Shown: positions 19,261 through 27,094 of the stretch, one piece after another | How positions within the stretch are numbered: the stretch's first letter is position 1 | Layout: every line of letters starts with the position of its first letter | DNA from: Aliarcobacter butzleri | GTDB lineage: Bacteria; Campylobacterota; Campylobacteria; Campylobacterales; Arcobacteraceae | Direction: 5' to 3' | Assembly (NCBI RefSeq): GCF_900187115.1 | Contig: NZ_LT906455.1 | Location: 930,001-994,000, forward strand | DNA length: 64,000 nucleotides | Position numbers and translations under genes: made by a program | The notes under the pieces: generated by a model | The model's database searches: none | Told to the model about the DNA's origin: nothing | Seen by the model: only the letters and a program-made list of their open reading frames with translations

Positions 19261-21639
19261 TTGAGTAAAAACCTATATAAACCAATAGTCATATTTTTAT
19301 TATCAAATACTTTGGTATTTGGTAATTTAATAAATGGTTTTTACTTTTCTAATAAATCAAACGCATCAAACCTAAACGGAAAAAATATCTATATAAATAC
19401 AGATGAGAAATTGAGTACAAATACAAATGTAGTAGGTTCAAATGTAATAGCAGATGAGAATTTGTATATAAATACAAATAACCTAAATGTAAAAGCAAGC
19501 CAAGATAACTATACAAGTAAAAATGATAGCGAAAGTATAAATGGAAGTATAGCATTTACAATGTATGGAGGCGGAGGTGGAACCGCAGGATTAGGATATG
19601 GAAAAAGTAACTCTTCAAGTGATAGCTTTTTAAATAATAACTCTCAATTAAGTGGAAATAATGTAAATATAAATGTAAAAAATGATGCAGTGTTCCAAGG
19701 AGCAAATGTAAGAGCAAATGATACATTGAACTTAAATGTAGGAAATAACCTAGTATTAGAATCTTTAAGAGATGAATACTCTTCAAACTCAAAAGGGTTT
19801 AATGTAAACGCTGGAATAGGATTTGGAAGTGGAGGAAAAGAAGGACATAGAACACCAAGCCTTGATGTAGGAAAACAATCTTCGACAAACGCAGGATTTT
19901 CAGTAAATAATGGTGTTACTCAAAATAAACAAACAGTTTTAAGCTCCATAACAGGAGATAAGGTAAATGTAAATGTAGGAAATAATACGCACTTAAAAGG
20001 TTCAGTAATAGCAAGTGGAGACTATGATAAGAATGGAAACTTTGTAGATAATAAAAATCTAAACCTAACAACAAAAACATTGACAAGTGAAAATATCTAT
20101 GATAAAGATAAAAATAAATCTTTTAACCTAAGTGTAGGTGTTGATAATTCAAAAAAAGAGGCACAAGGGAAAATGGAACTTGGATTAAATAGCTCAAATA
20201 AAGAGCAAATAAATTATGCAACAATAGGAGAAGGAACTATAACTACAAATAGTGATATAAAAGATGTAAATAGAGATGTAAATAAATCACAAGTTATCAC
20301 AAAAGATGAGAGTAAAAATATAGATATATACCTAAGTAATACCTCAATAAATAAAGCATTAGACCCAAACCAAACAATAGCTAAATGGACACAAGATGCA
20401 AAAGATTTAGGATTGAATGTAAGAAATGAAATAATACAAAATCTTCCATCATCAATGAAACTAGATAAAGATGGAAATGGAAATATATTTGATAAAACAA
20501 TAGGTAAAGCTTTAGATGCAACAACAGATTATGGGTTGGGAATAATACCAACAGTTGGAAATGCTGGTGGATATGTAACACAAATAGCTACTCAATTTTT
20601 TGGTGATAATAGAGGAATAATAAAAACAGCAAATAAACAAGATTTATTAAATATGGGAATAAATCCAGAAGATATATACCCAACCGAAGATGGAAAATAT
20701 GTAACAGATCCGAATAAAACAGTTGTTATTCTAAAAGATGAAGAAGCAATAAAGAAAGAACAAAAATTAAGTGATTTTAATGATAGTAAAATATACTTAA
20801 CTCAAGAACAAGCTAGTAAAATAACTCATATGTTTACAAATGGGATAATGAATGATACAAAAGATTCATTTGAAAACTCAAAAGAACAGACAGGAAATAC
20901 AAGTGTAATATTTATAAATTATAATCAAACTCATGGACTCTTAGGAGATTTAATGGAAAGTGGACAAGATAAAATTTTTGTAAATACATTAGGACAAAGT
21001 TATTTGTTAACAGGAAGTGCAAGACAAACATCAGATTATTTGGTAAATTTGGCACAAGCAACAAATGGTAATCTAATAGTAGATGCGCATTCACAAGGTT
21101 CATTACTAACTTATGCAGCAATGTTAAATGCAAAATCTGATTTACAAAATATATTAAAAGATAAAAAAGATACAACATTAAAAGTAGGGTTTTATGGTTC
21201 TCCTGTAAATAGTGATGATTCATCAAGTTTAGTTAGACAACTATATTTAAATTCATCTGTGTACACAAATACTGATATAAAAGTATCAGATTACTTCCGT
21301 TCATCAGTAAATCCAGGAGATCCAGTAGGTTCAATTAGTATTTTTTTAGGTGGAAATGGAGCAGGGATAAATAGCTCAAGTAAGAGTGAAGGAGAGAGTT
21401 TTTATGTTTGGTTTGAAAGAGGAGCAAAAACAATGTTTAAAGGAAAAAATCCAGAAGATTTAAAAAACTCATCACCACACTCAGGATATGTTTGTGTAAT
21501 AGGTTGTGGGGATAGTATGGTTACGCCAGATACTAAGTATTATATAAATTTGGATGGTAAAGAAATAAAACTAGAAAACTTTTATATAGAAAGAAACCTA
21601 AATAAAGACTTTGCAAAATATCCACAAAAAGGGAAATAA
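19261..21639 (+). CDS. orphan TpsA C-terminal cassette with hydrolase-like domain
   Basis: This 792-residue frame is a tpsA 3' end without the secretion domain. Its first 34 codons encode a hydrophobic signal-like segment unrelated to TpsA; codons 35-248 are nearly identical to TpsA residues 2337-2550; then it diverges. The C-terminal domain has AHSQGS (Ser 611), NPGDPVG (Asp 687) and SSPHS (His 740), plus NYNxxxGxLGD and a GSPxN strand end, all paralleled in the TpsA tip. The only start is a TTG with no visible ribosome site, one base after the preceding stop, so expression as it stands is doubtful. It resembles the silent tpsC or orphan cdiA-CT cassettes known from Neisseria and CDI loci. 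Confidence 0.8.
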   Translation: MSKNLYKPIVIFLLSNTLVFGNLINGFYFSNKSNASNLNGKNIYINTDEKLSTNTNVVGSNVIADENLYINTNNLNVKASQDNYTSKNDSESINGSIAFTMYGGGGGTAGLGYGKSNSSSDSFLNNNSQLSGNNVNINVKNDAVFQGANVRANDTLNLNVGNNLVLESLRDEYSSNSKGFNVNAGIGFGSGGKEGHRTPSLDVGKQSSTNAGFSVNNGVTQNKQTVLSSITGDKVNVNVGNNTHLKGSVIASGDYDKNGNFVDNKNLNLTTKTLTSENIYDKDKNKSFNLSVGVDNSKKEAQGKMELGLNSSNKEQINYATIGEGTITTNSDIKDVNRDVNKSQVITKDESKNIDIYLSNTSINKALDPNQTIAKWTQDAKDLGLNVRNEIIQNLPSSMKLDKDGNGNIFDKTIGKALDATTDYGLGIIPTVGNAGGYVTQIATQFFGDNRGIIKTANKQDLLNMGINPEDIYPTEDGKYVTDPNKTVVILKDEEAIKKEQKLSDFNDSKIYLTQEQASKITHMFTNGIMNDTKDSFENSKEQTGNTSVIFINYNQTHGLLGDLMESGQDKIFVNTLGQSYLLTGSARQTSDYLVNLAQATNGNLIVDAHSQGSLLTYAAMLNAKSDLQNILKDKKDTTLKVGFYGSPVNSDDSSSLVRQLYLNSSVYTNTDIKVSDYFRSSVNPGDPVGSISIFLGGNGAGINSSSKSEGESFYVWFERGAKTMFKGKNPEDLKNSSPHSGYVCVIGCGDSMVTPDTKYYINLDGKEIKLENFYIERNLNKDFAKYPQKGK
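19363..20004 (+). repeat. 642-nt direct repeat, copy 2 (in the orphan cassette)
   Basis: Partner of 15481-16122, with four visible mismatches over 642 nt. Such identity between neighbouring genes implies recent duplication or gene conversion. Confidence 0.95.
21416..21491 (+). repeat. 76-nt direct repeat, copy 1 (orphan cassette 3' end)
   Basis: Identical, as far as I can read, to 22388-22463. It encodes the region around MFKGKNPEDLKNSSPHSGY with the putative catalytic His. Confidence 0.9.
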
Positions 21640-21640
21640 G

Positions 21641-22369
21641 ATGAAAAGAATAGTATTAATATTTGGAATAGTTTTTTTATTTGTGGGGTGTGCCCCAAGA
21701 GTTTCACATACTTTTGAAAAAATAGATGCTAATAATCCAATAGTAAAACATGAACATTTTACAATTATGCAACCAACTCCAATAAAAGATGAGAAGTGGA
21801 CAAGAATGAATTATTATGATAATTTAGTTTCTATATATACAGGACTGGATCACAAAAAAGATAGAAGTGTGTGGATAAATTATAGCCTCGAAATACAAAC
21901 ACGTTCAGGAGAGAATTATACATTTAAAGATAGTTTAATATTTGGAAAGACTATAACGGCAGGATATAAAGAGCAAATATTAGTTGAAAAAGAAGCTATG
22001 GAAAAGAGAAATAAAGAGTATTTAGAAAATAGATATTTAAATAATGAATATTGGAAGAAAAAAGGAATAATTTCTGCAAAATATTCAAATGTAAATAAAT
22101 ATTTAGCAATAGAAATAACTACTAAAACAAAATATATGGATGTAGATAAATATTTAAGAGAATATAAATTATATAGTTATTCAAAAACAGGTAAGTTAAA
22201 ATATTATGAGATAATAATCTCGGTAGATATAGATAAAGCAAATGCAGATAATCCAGAATTGTTAGTTGAATACTCATTTGAAGATATGCTAAAAAGAAGT
22301 CAAAGAAGTTTAGATAGCTTTGTAGCTAGTGATGAAGATTTTCCAGAGGATGCTCCAAAATATCAATAA
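21641..22369 (+). CDS. lipoprotein, candidate immunity protein for the orphan cassette
   Basis: A 242-residue lipoprotein with signal MKRIVLIFGIVFLFVGC (Cys 17). Its signal is nearly the same as that of the lipoprotein at 17571. The ATG chosen lies two bases after the orphan cassette stop; a longer frame reaches back into that gene but has no signal peptide. No known domain is seen. The end reads YSFEDMLKRSQRSLDSF, closely matching YTYEDLQERAKRMLDSL in the protein at 22656. The pairing cassette-then-lipoprotein repeats the arrangement at 17571, supporting a cognate immunity role (inference). Confidence 0.75.
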   Translation: MKRIVLIFGIVFLFVGCAPRVSHTFEKIDANNPIVKHEHFTIMQPTPIKDEKWTRMNYYDNLVSIYTGLDHKKDRSVWINYSLEIQTRSGENYTFKDSLIFGKTITAGYKEQILVEKEAMEKRNKEYLENRYLNNEYWKKKGIISAKYSNVNKYLAIEITTKTKYMDVDKYLREYKLYSYSKTGKLKYYEIIISVDIDKANADNPELLVEYSFEDMLKRSQRSLDSFVASDEDFPEDAPKYQ

Positions 22370-22387
22370 ATTTATTATACGAGGAAA

Positions 22388-22463
22388 AAAGAGGAGCAAA
22401 AACAATGTTTAAAGGAAAAAATCCAGAAGATTTAAAAAACTCATCACCACACTCAGGATATGT
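22388..22463 (+). repeat. 76-nt direct repeat, copy 2 (cassette fragment)
   Basis: Same sequence as 21416-21491 at an offset of 972, a multiple of three, and in the same frame. Confidence 0.9.
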
Positions 22464-22653
22464 ATGTGTTATTGGTTGTGGAAATAGTAATAGCACGCCT
22501 ACTATGTATTATTATTCTAATAAAAATGATGCAAGAGGAGAAACTAAACTTACAAATTATTATAGTACACAACTACCTCATGTTAATCAAAATTTATTAC
22601 CATCATCTCAAATATCAAATAACCAAACATTAATAAATACAAAAGGAAAATAA
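22405..22653 (+). pseudogene. 3' fragment of a third TpsA cassette
   Basis: The 82-codon frame starts at the ATG matching an internal Met of the orphan cassette and encodes its last segment, including SSPHSGYVCVIGCG, then a different tail rich in N, Y and S. The rest of the hydrolase-like domain, including the Ser and Asp motifs, is missing. A GAGGAG lies eight bases before the ATG, but the same bases occur in the parent gene as coding sequence, so translation may be accidental. I read it as the stub of a third tip that can be joined to the gene in front by recombination, or a deletion remnant. It is followed two bases later by another lipoprotein gene. Confidence 0.7.
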
Positions 22654-22655
22654 CA

Positions 22656-23372
22656 ATGAAATATATATTTTTATTTATAATAGCTTTTATTTTAAATGGA
22701 TGTTCACCAAAAAGTTTAGAAAACAGTGTAGAAAATCTATTTGTAGCCTCAAGTGGAAATAAACCACCAAGCTTTTTTAAAATAGCAAATGTAGAGACAA
22801 TGAGAGATTATGTGTTTGATATGCCAGATTATACAATTGCTTTGCCAAGTGCAAAAGAAAAAGATTTTACTTTAATGAATGGTTGGGAAGGTGCAACTTC
22901 TTATAATAAAAATATGGGAATATATCTAGATAATTATGGTGTTTTGTATCATATTTATGTATCAACATTTATTTATAAATATAAAGAGAGAGCAGTAGAG
23001 TATAAAGATGAATCATATCTTAAAGCTAATATGAAAAATAGAATAAATAAAAAATATGATATAGAAGGAAATATTAATGTTCATTATGAAACACAAGGTA
23101 AAGAAAATTATATTTGTATCGTAAAAGAAACAAAAGATAATAGAAAGAATGAAATATCTAAAACTTATGATTGTCATCAGTTTAATAGAAAAAGAACAAT
23201 GGCTAAAGGTGTAGTAATTACTTTAACATATAGCAAATCACCATATAGTGACTCTCCAAACTTTTCCAAAGAGACATTAGATTTAATAAAAGATTATACC
23301 TATGAAGATTTGCAAGAAAGAGCAAAAAGAATGCTTGATAGTTTGTATATAAAAGACGGTTGGGATGAATAA
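22656..23372 (+). CDS. lipoprotein, candidate immunity protein for the third cassette
   Basis: A 238-residue lipoprotein (MKYIFLFIIAFILNGC, Cys 16) with no known domain. The mature protein has a mid-region of alternating strands and ends with YTYEDLQERAKRMLDSLYI, the shared C-terminal motif of this lipoprotein set. It starts two bases after the cassette fragment, repeating the toxin-tip/lipoprotein order a third time. Its retention beside a truncated partner fits an orphan immunity gene that protects against siblings carrying the complete tip; this is inference. Confidence 0.7.
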   Translation: MKYIFLFIIAFILNGCSPKSLENSVENLFVASSGNKPPSFFKIANVETMRDYVFDMPDYTIALPSAKEKDFTLMNGWEGATSYNKNMGIYLDNYGVLYHIYVSTFIYKYKERAVEYKDESYLKANMKNRINKKYDIEGNINVHYETQGKENYICIVKETKDNRKNEISKTYDCHQFNRKRTMAKGVVITLTYSKSPYSDSPNFSKETLDLIKDYTYEDLQERAKRMLDSLYIKDGWDE

Positions 23373-23390
23373 ATTTAAAAAGGAAAGAAA

Positions 23391-24047
23391 ATGAAAAAAA
23401 CAATTACTTTAATATTATCAATGATATTAATCTTATCTGGATGTACAAGTAAGCTATGGAATTCAAAAGATGTGAAAAGAGTATCTTATTCTGAGACAAT
23501 AGATGCTTTTATGATGAATCCACAGAATAAATCATTAATATTTATAGGAGAAAAATATCATTATATTTTTGAACCAAATGAGAAATTTGTATATTTATAT
23601 GATAATAAAAATGAAAATATAATTTTTGATAGTAATAATAGAGTGTATGAAATAAGAGATAATAAAATTTATGCTTATTTCTCAATTTATATTTATACAA
23701 AAAATATGAAACAAGAAATTATCGATTGGGCTTTAAAGAATAATGGAAAATATGTTGAAAATAATGAGAAAATAAAAATGAGTATAACATTAGAAGGGAC
23801 AAGATATTTATCTGATTTAAAAGTTAATCAAGTAGTAGAGAAATTGTCAATGAAACATAATATTAAAATAGATGTTATTGTAAAAGAAGATGAATACTCA
23901 ACAGCTTCAAAAATAGCTTTAACTCCTTTAACAGTTACGGGAGACACCATTGTATTTGCTGGTGGAGTAGCAATTTTGGTTACTGCATTTGTAGTTTTAT
24001 GTTTATCGAGTAATATTTTTGGAAATGCAAAAGGATGCAAAATTTAA
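23391..24047 (+). CDS. lipoprotein with C-terminal membrane helix, unknown function
   Basis: The 218-residue product has a lipobox (MKKTITLILSMILILSGC, Cys 18), a soluble region and, unusually for a lipoprotein, a hydrophobic C-terminal segment (about residues 180-207). It lacks the ExxxRxxRxLDS-type ending of the three lipoproteins upstream. A ribosome site (AAAGGAAAG) precedes the ATG. I do not recognise the family. It may be a further immunity-type gene or unrelated cargo of the island. Confidence 0.6.
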   Translation: MKKTITLILSMILILSGCTSKLWNSKDVKRVSYSETIDAFMMNPQNKSLIFIGEKYHYIFEPNEKFVYLYDNKNENIIFDSNNRVYEIRDNKIYAYFSIYIYTKNMKQEIIDWALKNNGKYVENNEKIKMSITLEGTRYLSDLKVNQVVEKLSMKHNIKIDVIVKEDEYSTASKIALTPLTVTGDTIVFAGGVAILVTAFVVLCLSSNIFGNAKGCKI

Positions 24048-24122
24048 GTATAAATCAAATACTAAATAAAAATCTATCTGATGAGGTAATATACTCAGAA
24101 ATCAAAATTTAAAGGAAAGAAT

Positions 24123-24683
24123 ATGAAAATGAAAGTTTTAAGTTATATTGTTGTTGCTTTTTTAGTAACATTTTTTGTAGGGTGTGGCTCTATTTATAAC
24201 TATAAAGTTGAACCAACTCCAATAAAAAAAGGTGAATCAAAGTTTGTAATAGAAGAGTTTAATCTAAAATTGACTCATGGGCATGGATATAATATAGAAA
24301 ATAAAACTTTTAAAAATGAAGAAGAATTAAAAAGCTCTTTTGTTCAGTTTATTAATCAAAAATTAAAAGAGAAAAATCTGTTAGGTAGTGCTGAAAATAG
24401 TTATAAAGTAAAGATAAATATGAATTATGAAAGAAGATATAATTATGGAGGAAATGCTCTAAATAAACCTTATTTTTATTATTCTATTGATATTTTGGAT
24501 AGTAATCAAAAATTATTAGTATCTTATAGTGTACCTTTATCAACAACAAAATATAGTTATGCAAAAGATATTGCTGTAAATTTAGAAATTGCAGCATTTC
24601 AATGGGATGCAGAAGATGAACCAATCGATATTGATATGATAGCTTTTGTAATAGTAAGAGAATTATCAGAAGTTGGAAAATAA
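24123..24683 (+). CDS. lipoprotein of unknown function
   Basis: A 186-residue protein with a lipoprotein signal ending FFVGC (Cys 21) and no domain that I can name. The mature part has strand-like segments with many Tyr and Lys (NYERRYNYGG, KPYFYYSIDILDS). It is the last gene of the island; a hairpin follows. The ribosome site is AAAGGAAAG. A second ATG two codons in is possible, but the signal peptide works from either. It does not share the C-terminal motif of the lipoproteins at 17571, 21641 and 22656. Confidence 0.6.
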   Translation: MKMKVLSYIVVAFLVTFFVGCGSIYNYKVEPTPIKKGESKFVIEEFNLKLTHGHGYNIENKTFKNEEELKSSFVQFINQKLKEKNLLGSAENSYKVKINMNYERRYNYGGNALNKPYFYYSIDILDSNQKLLVSYSVPLSTTKYSYAKDIAVNLEIAAFQWDAEDEPIDIDMIAFVIVRELSEVGK

Positions 24684-24689
24684 CATTTA

Positions 24690-24718
24690 TTCATTCCCAT
24701 CGTTTTGTTGGGAATGAA
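24690..24718. terminator. hairpin between convergent genes
   Basis: A perfect 10-bp stem (TTCATTCCCA with TGGGAATGAA) encloses a 9-nt loop between the convergent genes at 24683 and 24742. No good T run follows on either strand, so it is only a possible terminator. Confidence 0.45.
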
Positions 24719-24741
24719 ATAATATATAAAATAAATTTTAA

Positions 24742-25128
24742 CTATTTTATAATAGTTACTGTTCCACTTAGAGGAATAATCTCTCTATCAATTTTCAAAA
24801 AAGCATTAACTTTTTTATCTTTAAGATTTAAAACAACATTTGCACCAAGCCCATCTGCTTCAACCCAAGATACAAAATACACATTTTCACCAAGCTTTTG
24901 CATTTTATATGCTTCATCAGATTCTCTACCTGTTTCTTCACCTTTGATAGCTTTCCAGTGAAGTACATCATCTGATTTATACTCTACACGATAACCTGCT
25001 GTTCCATAATCATATTCAAAGATTTTACCTACTAAACTTACTTCATCTTTTGTATTTGCTGTATTGTTGCATCCACTAAACCCTAAAAACATAACCATAA
25101 TTGTGATAATACCTATCGACCATTTCAT
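24742..25128 (-). CDS. lipoprotein with MoaF-like domain
   Basis: The 128-residue product has a lipoprotein signal (MKWSIGIITIMVMFLGFSGC) and a small beta-barrel-like domain. The run VGKIFEYDYGTAGYRVEYKS plus YFVSWVEADGLGANVVLNL resembles the MoaF-related (calycin-like) family. Function of these proteins outside molybdenum-cofactor clusters is unclear. I start at the ATG with AAAGGAG just upstream; a longer frame overlapping the next gene adds residues without signal character. It lies 10 bases after the membrane protein gene upstream, so the two are probably cotranscribed. Confidence 0.65.
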   Translation of the reverse strand: MKWSIGIITIMVMFLGFSGCNNTANTKDEVSLVGKIFEYDYGTAGYRVEYKSDDVLHWKAIKGEETGRESDEAYKMQKLGENVYFVSWVEADGLGANVVLNLKDKKVNAFLKIDREIIPLSGTVTIIK

Positions 25129-25138
25129 TTTAACTCCT

Positions 25139-25957
25139 TTATAAAACAATTCTTTTTATGAAAACATACAAAATATATAAAAAAACTATTGGCAATAAAA
25201 TAGTTTGAAATATAAAAACTATAATCAAATCTATCATATATTCACTTGAGTTATCAACTGCATTTTTATACTCATCAATTTTCTTTTCATAAAAGCTTAA
25301 ATCAAATTTTTCAGTTATTTTTCCAAAAAATGAACTCTCTTCTTTTTGTTCTATTGTATTTTGATTGATTTTACTTACATCATCTGTTACTTTTAAAATA
25401 TTATCATTTAAAACTTCTATGTTGTATTCTGGTTTTATAAAATAGTTGTATGTAAAATCATTTACATAACTAATCATAGGAATAGAAAATCTCAAAAAGA
25501 TAAAAATAAATGTAATTTTGAAAAAAAGAGTTCTTAGTTTATCATCATTTGTAAATCGTTTGAAAAGCCAAATATTAAAAATGATAATAAAAGCAAATAA
25601 TATGTAGTTAAATATCTCATTTGTTACAAAATTTAGTAAAATTTTTTGAATACCAAGAGAAACCAAACTAGCAAGCATTATAAGAGAAAATTGCTCTACT
25701 AAGTCATTTATTGGGTCAAGTATTTGCCCAATAGCTACAACCACAAAAGGCAGATTTATTTCCGTTCCTTGAGCTAGAGAAATCACACCATTTAAAGCTT
25801 TTGCACTTCCAAATACAATAACAGCTTGTTTAAATGACTCATCAACCATCTTTTTCGCACTTTCATCGATAGTAAAAGAACTAGCAAGAAATAAAATAAT
25901 CAAAGAAAAAAGTAGTAAAATAAGCTTGTTTATGTTGTTTAAAATAAATGTTTTCAT
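25139..25957 (-). CDS. membrane protein of unknown function
   Basis: A 272-residue protein with an N-terminal helix, a hydrophobic pair around residues 75-115, two more around 118-165, and a C-terminal helix ending in basic residues (FLYILYVFIKRIVL). The region between about 170 and 235 is hydrophilic and probably coiled. I do not recognise the family. It is likely cotranscribed with the MoaF-like lipoprotein downstream. The start ATG gives a typical membrane-insertion segment (NKLILLLFSLIILFLASS). Confidence 0.55.
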   Translation of the reverse strand: MKTFILNNINKLILLLFSLIILFLASSFTIDESAKKMVDESFKQAVIVFGSAKALNGVISLAQGTEINLPFVVVAIGQILDPINDLVEQFSLIMLASLVSLGIQKILLNFVTNEIFNYILFAFIIIFNIWLFKRFTNDDKLRTLFFKITFIFIFLRFSIPMISYVNDFTYNYFIKPEYNIEVLNDNILKVTDDVSKINQNTIEQKEESSFFGKITEKFDLSFYEKKIDEYKNAVDNSSEYMIDLIIVFIFQTILLPIVFLYILYVFIKRIVL

Positions 25958-25989
25958 AAAATAGATTATACAAAATAAAAGGAAAAAAT

Positions 25990-26142
25990 ATGCAAACGGT
26001 TGTGATATTGATGTATGTTGTTCTTTTTTTGATAGCTTTATTCTTAAGCTTTTCTAGTGTGAAGTATTTTATTACTATGTGGAAATTTAAAAATAGAAAA
26101 AAAGATGGAAGTGAAGATGATGATTTTAAAAGGTTTGATTAG
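25990..26142 (+). CDS. small single-helix membrane protein (50 residues)
   Basis: This short frame has AAAAGGAAAA directly upstream of its ATG. It encodes MQTVVILMYVVLFLIALFL, a clean membrane helix, followed by a basic then acidic tail ending GSEDDDFKRFD. The hydrophobic-then-charged plan and the ribosome site support a real small protein rather than chance. It is divergent from the membrane protein at 25957. Function unknown. Confidence 0.5.
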   Translation: MQTVVILMYVVLFLIALFLSFSSVKYFITMWKFKNRKKDGSEDDDFKRFD

Positions 26143-26156
26143 ATTCCATCTTTTTT
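26098..26156. terminator. long inverted repeat at the end of the small membrane protein gene
   Basis: AAAAAAGATGGAA (26098-26110) and TTCCATCTTTTTT (26144-26156) are perfectly complementary over 13 bp with a 33-nt loop. The left arm lies inside the small gene and the right arm just after its stop, ending in Ts on the plus strand. A terminator is the simplest reading, though the loop is long. Confidence 0.5.
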
Positions 26157-26176
26157 GAAAATAAATAAAATTCTAA

Positions 26177-26929
26177 TTATGTATCAGTTGAAACAAAGTC
26201 CCATTCATCATTGTGAGTCTCTTTTCCAATTAGCCAATTCAATGCCCAATGTCTTTCATAAACTACGCTAGAATTTAAATCTTCAGGTGCTTCTTCATTT
26301 TTTAATCGTGCATTTACACAAGCCCAATTATATCTATAAATCAAATCGGCTTCGTCTAGAATTTCGTGGATATTTCTTAATTTTGCTTCTTGTAGAAATT
26401 CGTTTAAATCTTTGCAAGAAATTACAACATTAATTGCATATTGACAATCACAAATATCAGATGGATATTCTAGTTCATCTACAAATCCTAATGCCCAAAT
26501 AAGTACCCAATAAGCTTCATATTTCCAAGCCATATTTATCGCTTCTTGTTGTGTTGGTACTCCATCGAAAATTACTTTTTCAGCTTCAGTTAGTTCATTT
26601 TCTACACTGTATATCTTTAATCTTTCTTTGAAAGCTTGACGTGAATGTTCAACTTCACTATTTGTGTTTATATCACAAGCAACTTGTATTGCCATTAGAC
26701 AAGCAAGTGCTCGACGGGCAATCTCTTCTATAGTTCTTGGTTTAATATCAAATGAGCTTTCAATTCGTGGTAAGTGTTCAATATAAGGAATATTTGATTT
26801 TTTTAGTATATCAATAGATTGTTGTTTTCTATTTTCACTTTCCATAATAGCTTCAATATTATCTTTTTGTTTAGATTCTCCACGATGTATTTTTAAGTTA
26901 TTTTCTTCATTAAAATTTTTATTATCCAT
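26177..26929 (-). CDS. DUF4272 domain-containing protein
   Basis: The 250-residue cytoplasmic protein fits DUF4272. Visible blocks are RRALACLMAIQVACDI, the central AWKYEAYWVLIWALGF with its WALGF helix, and the late YRYNWACVNARL followed by RHWALNWLIG. The first 40 residues are charged and probably disordered. DUF4272 proteins have no established role; some occur near secretion or immunity loci in other bacteria, but nothing here supports that use. The gene is alone on its strand with its own start ATG and a weak ribosome site (GAGGTTATC). Confidence 0.7.
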   Translation of the reverse strand: MDNKNFNEENNLKIHRGESKQKDNIEAIMESENRKQQSIDILKKSNIPYIEHLPRIESSFDIKPRTIEEIARRALACLMAIQVACDINTNSEVEHSRQAFKERLKIYSVENELTEAEKVIFDGVPTQQEAINMAWKYEAYWVLIWALGFVDELEYPSDICDCQYAINVVISCKDLNEFLQEAKLRNIHEILDEADLIYRYNWACVNARLKNEEAPEDLNSSVVYERHWALNWLIGKETHNDEWDFVSTDT

Positions 26930-27052
26930 TGATAACCTCTGTTAAATAGTAAGTTCTCTATTGTACCAAATAATTATTTTGAAGCAATTTAAATTAAATT
27001 AACACTAAATGATAGATTACAATAAACAAATGACAAAATAAGTTTTTTTAGA

Positions 27053-27058
27053 TATAAT
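27053..27058 (+). promoter_or_regulatory. -10 box upstream of the gene at 27095
   Basis: TATAAT lies 37 bases before the TTG start in an A/T-rich stretch with a T run in front (TTTTTTAGATATAAT), the usual Campylobacterota promoter form. Confidence 0.55.
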
Positions 27059-27094
27059 CAAAAACACTTAAATATAGATTTTAGAAGAGAAAAC

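Noticed and set aside
24035-24112. 25-codon frame as an independent gene
   Set aside because: The ATG has no properly spaced ribosome site and overlaps the end of the lipoprotein gene; mentioned only as a possible remnant.
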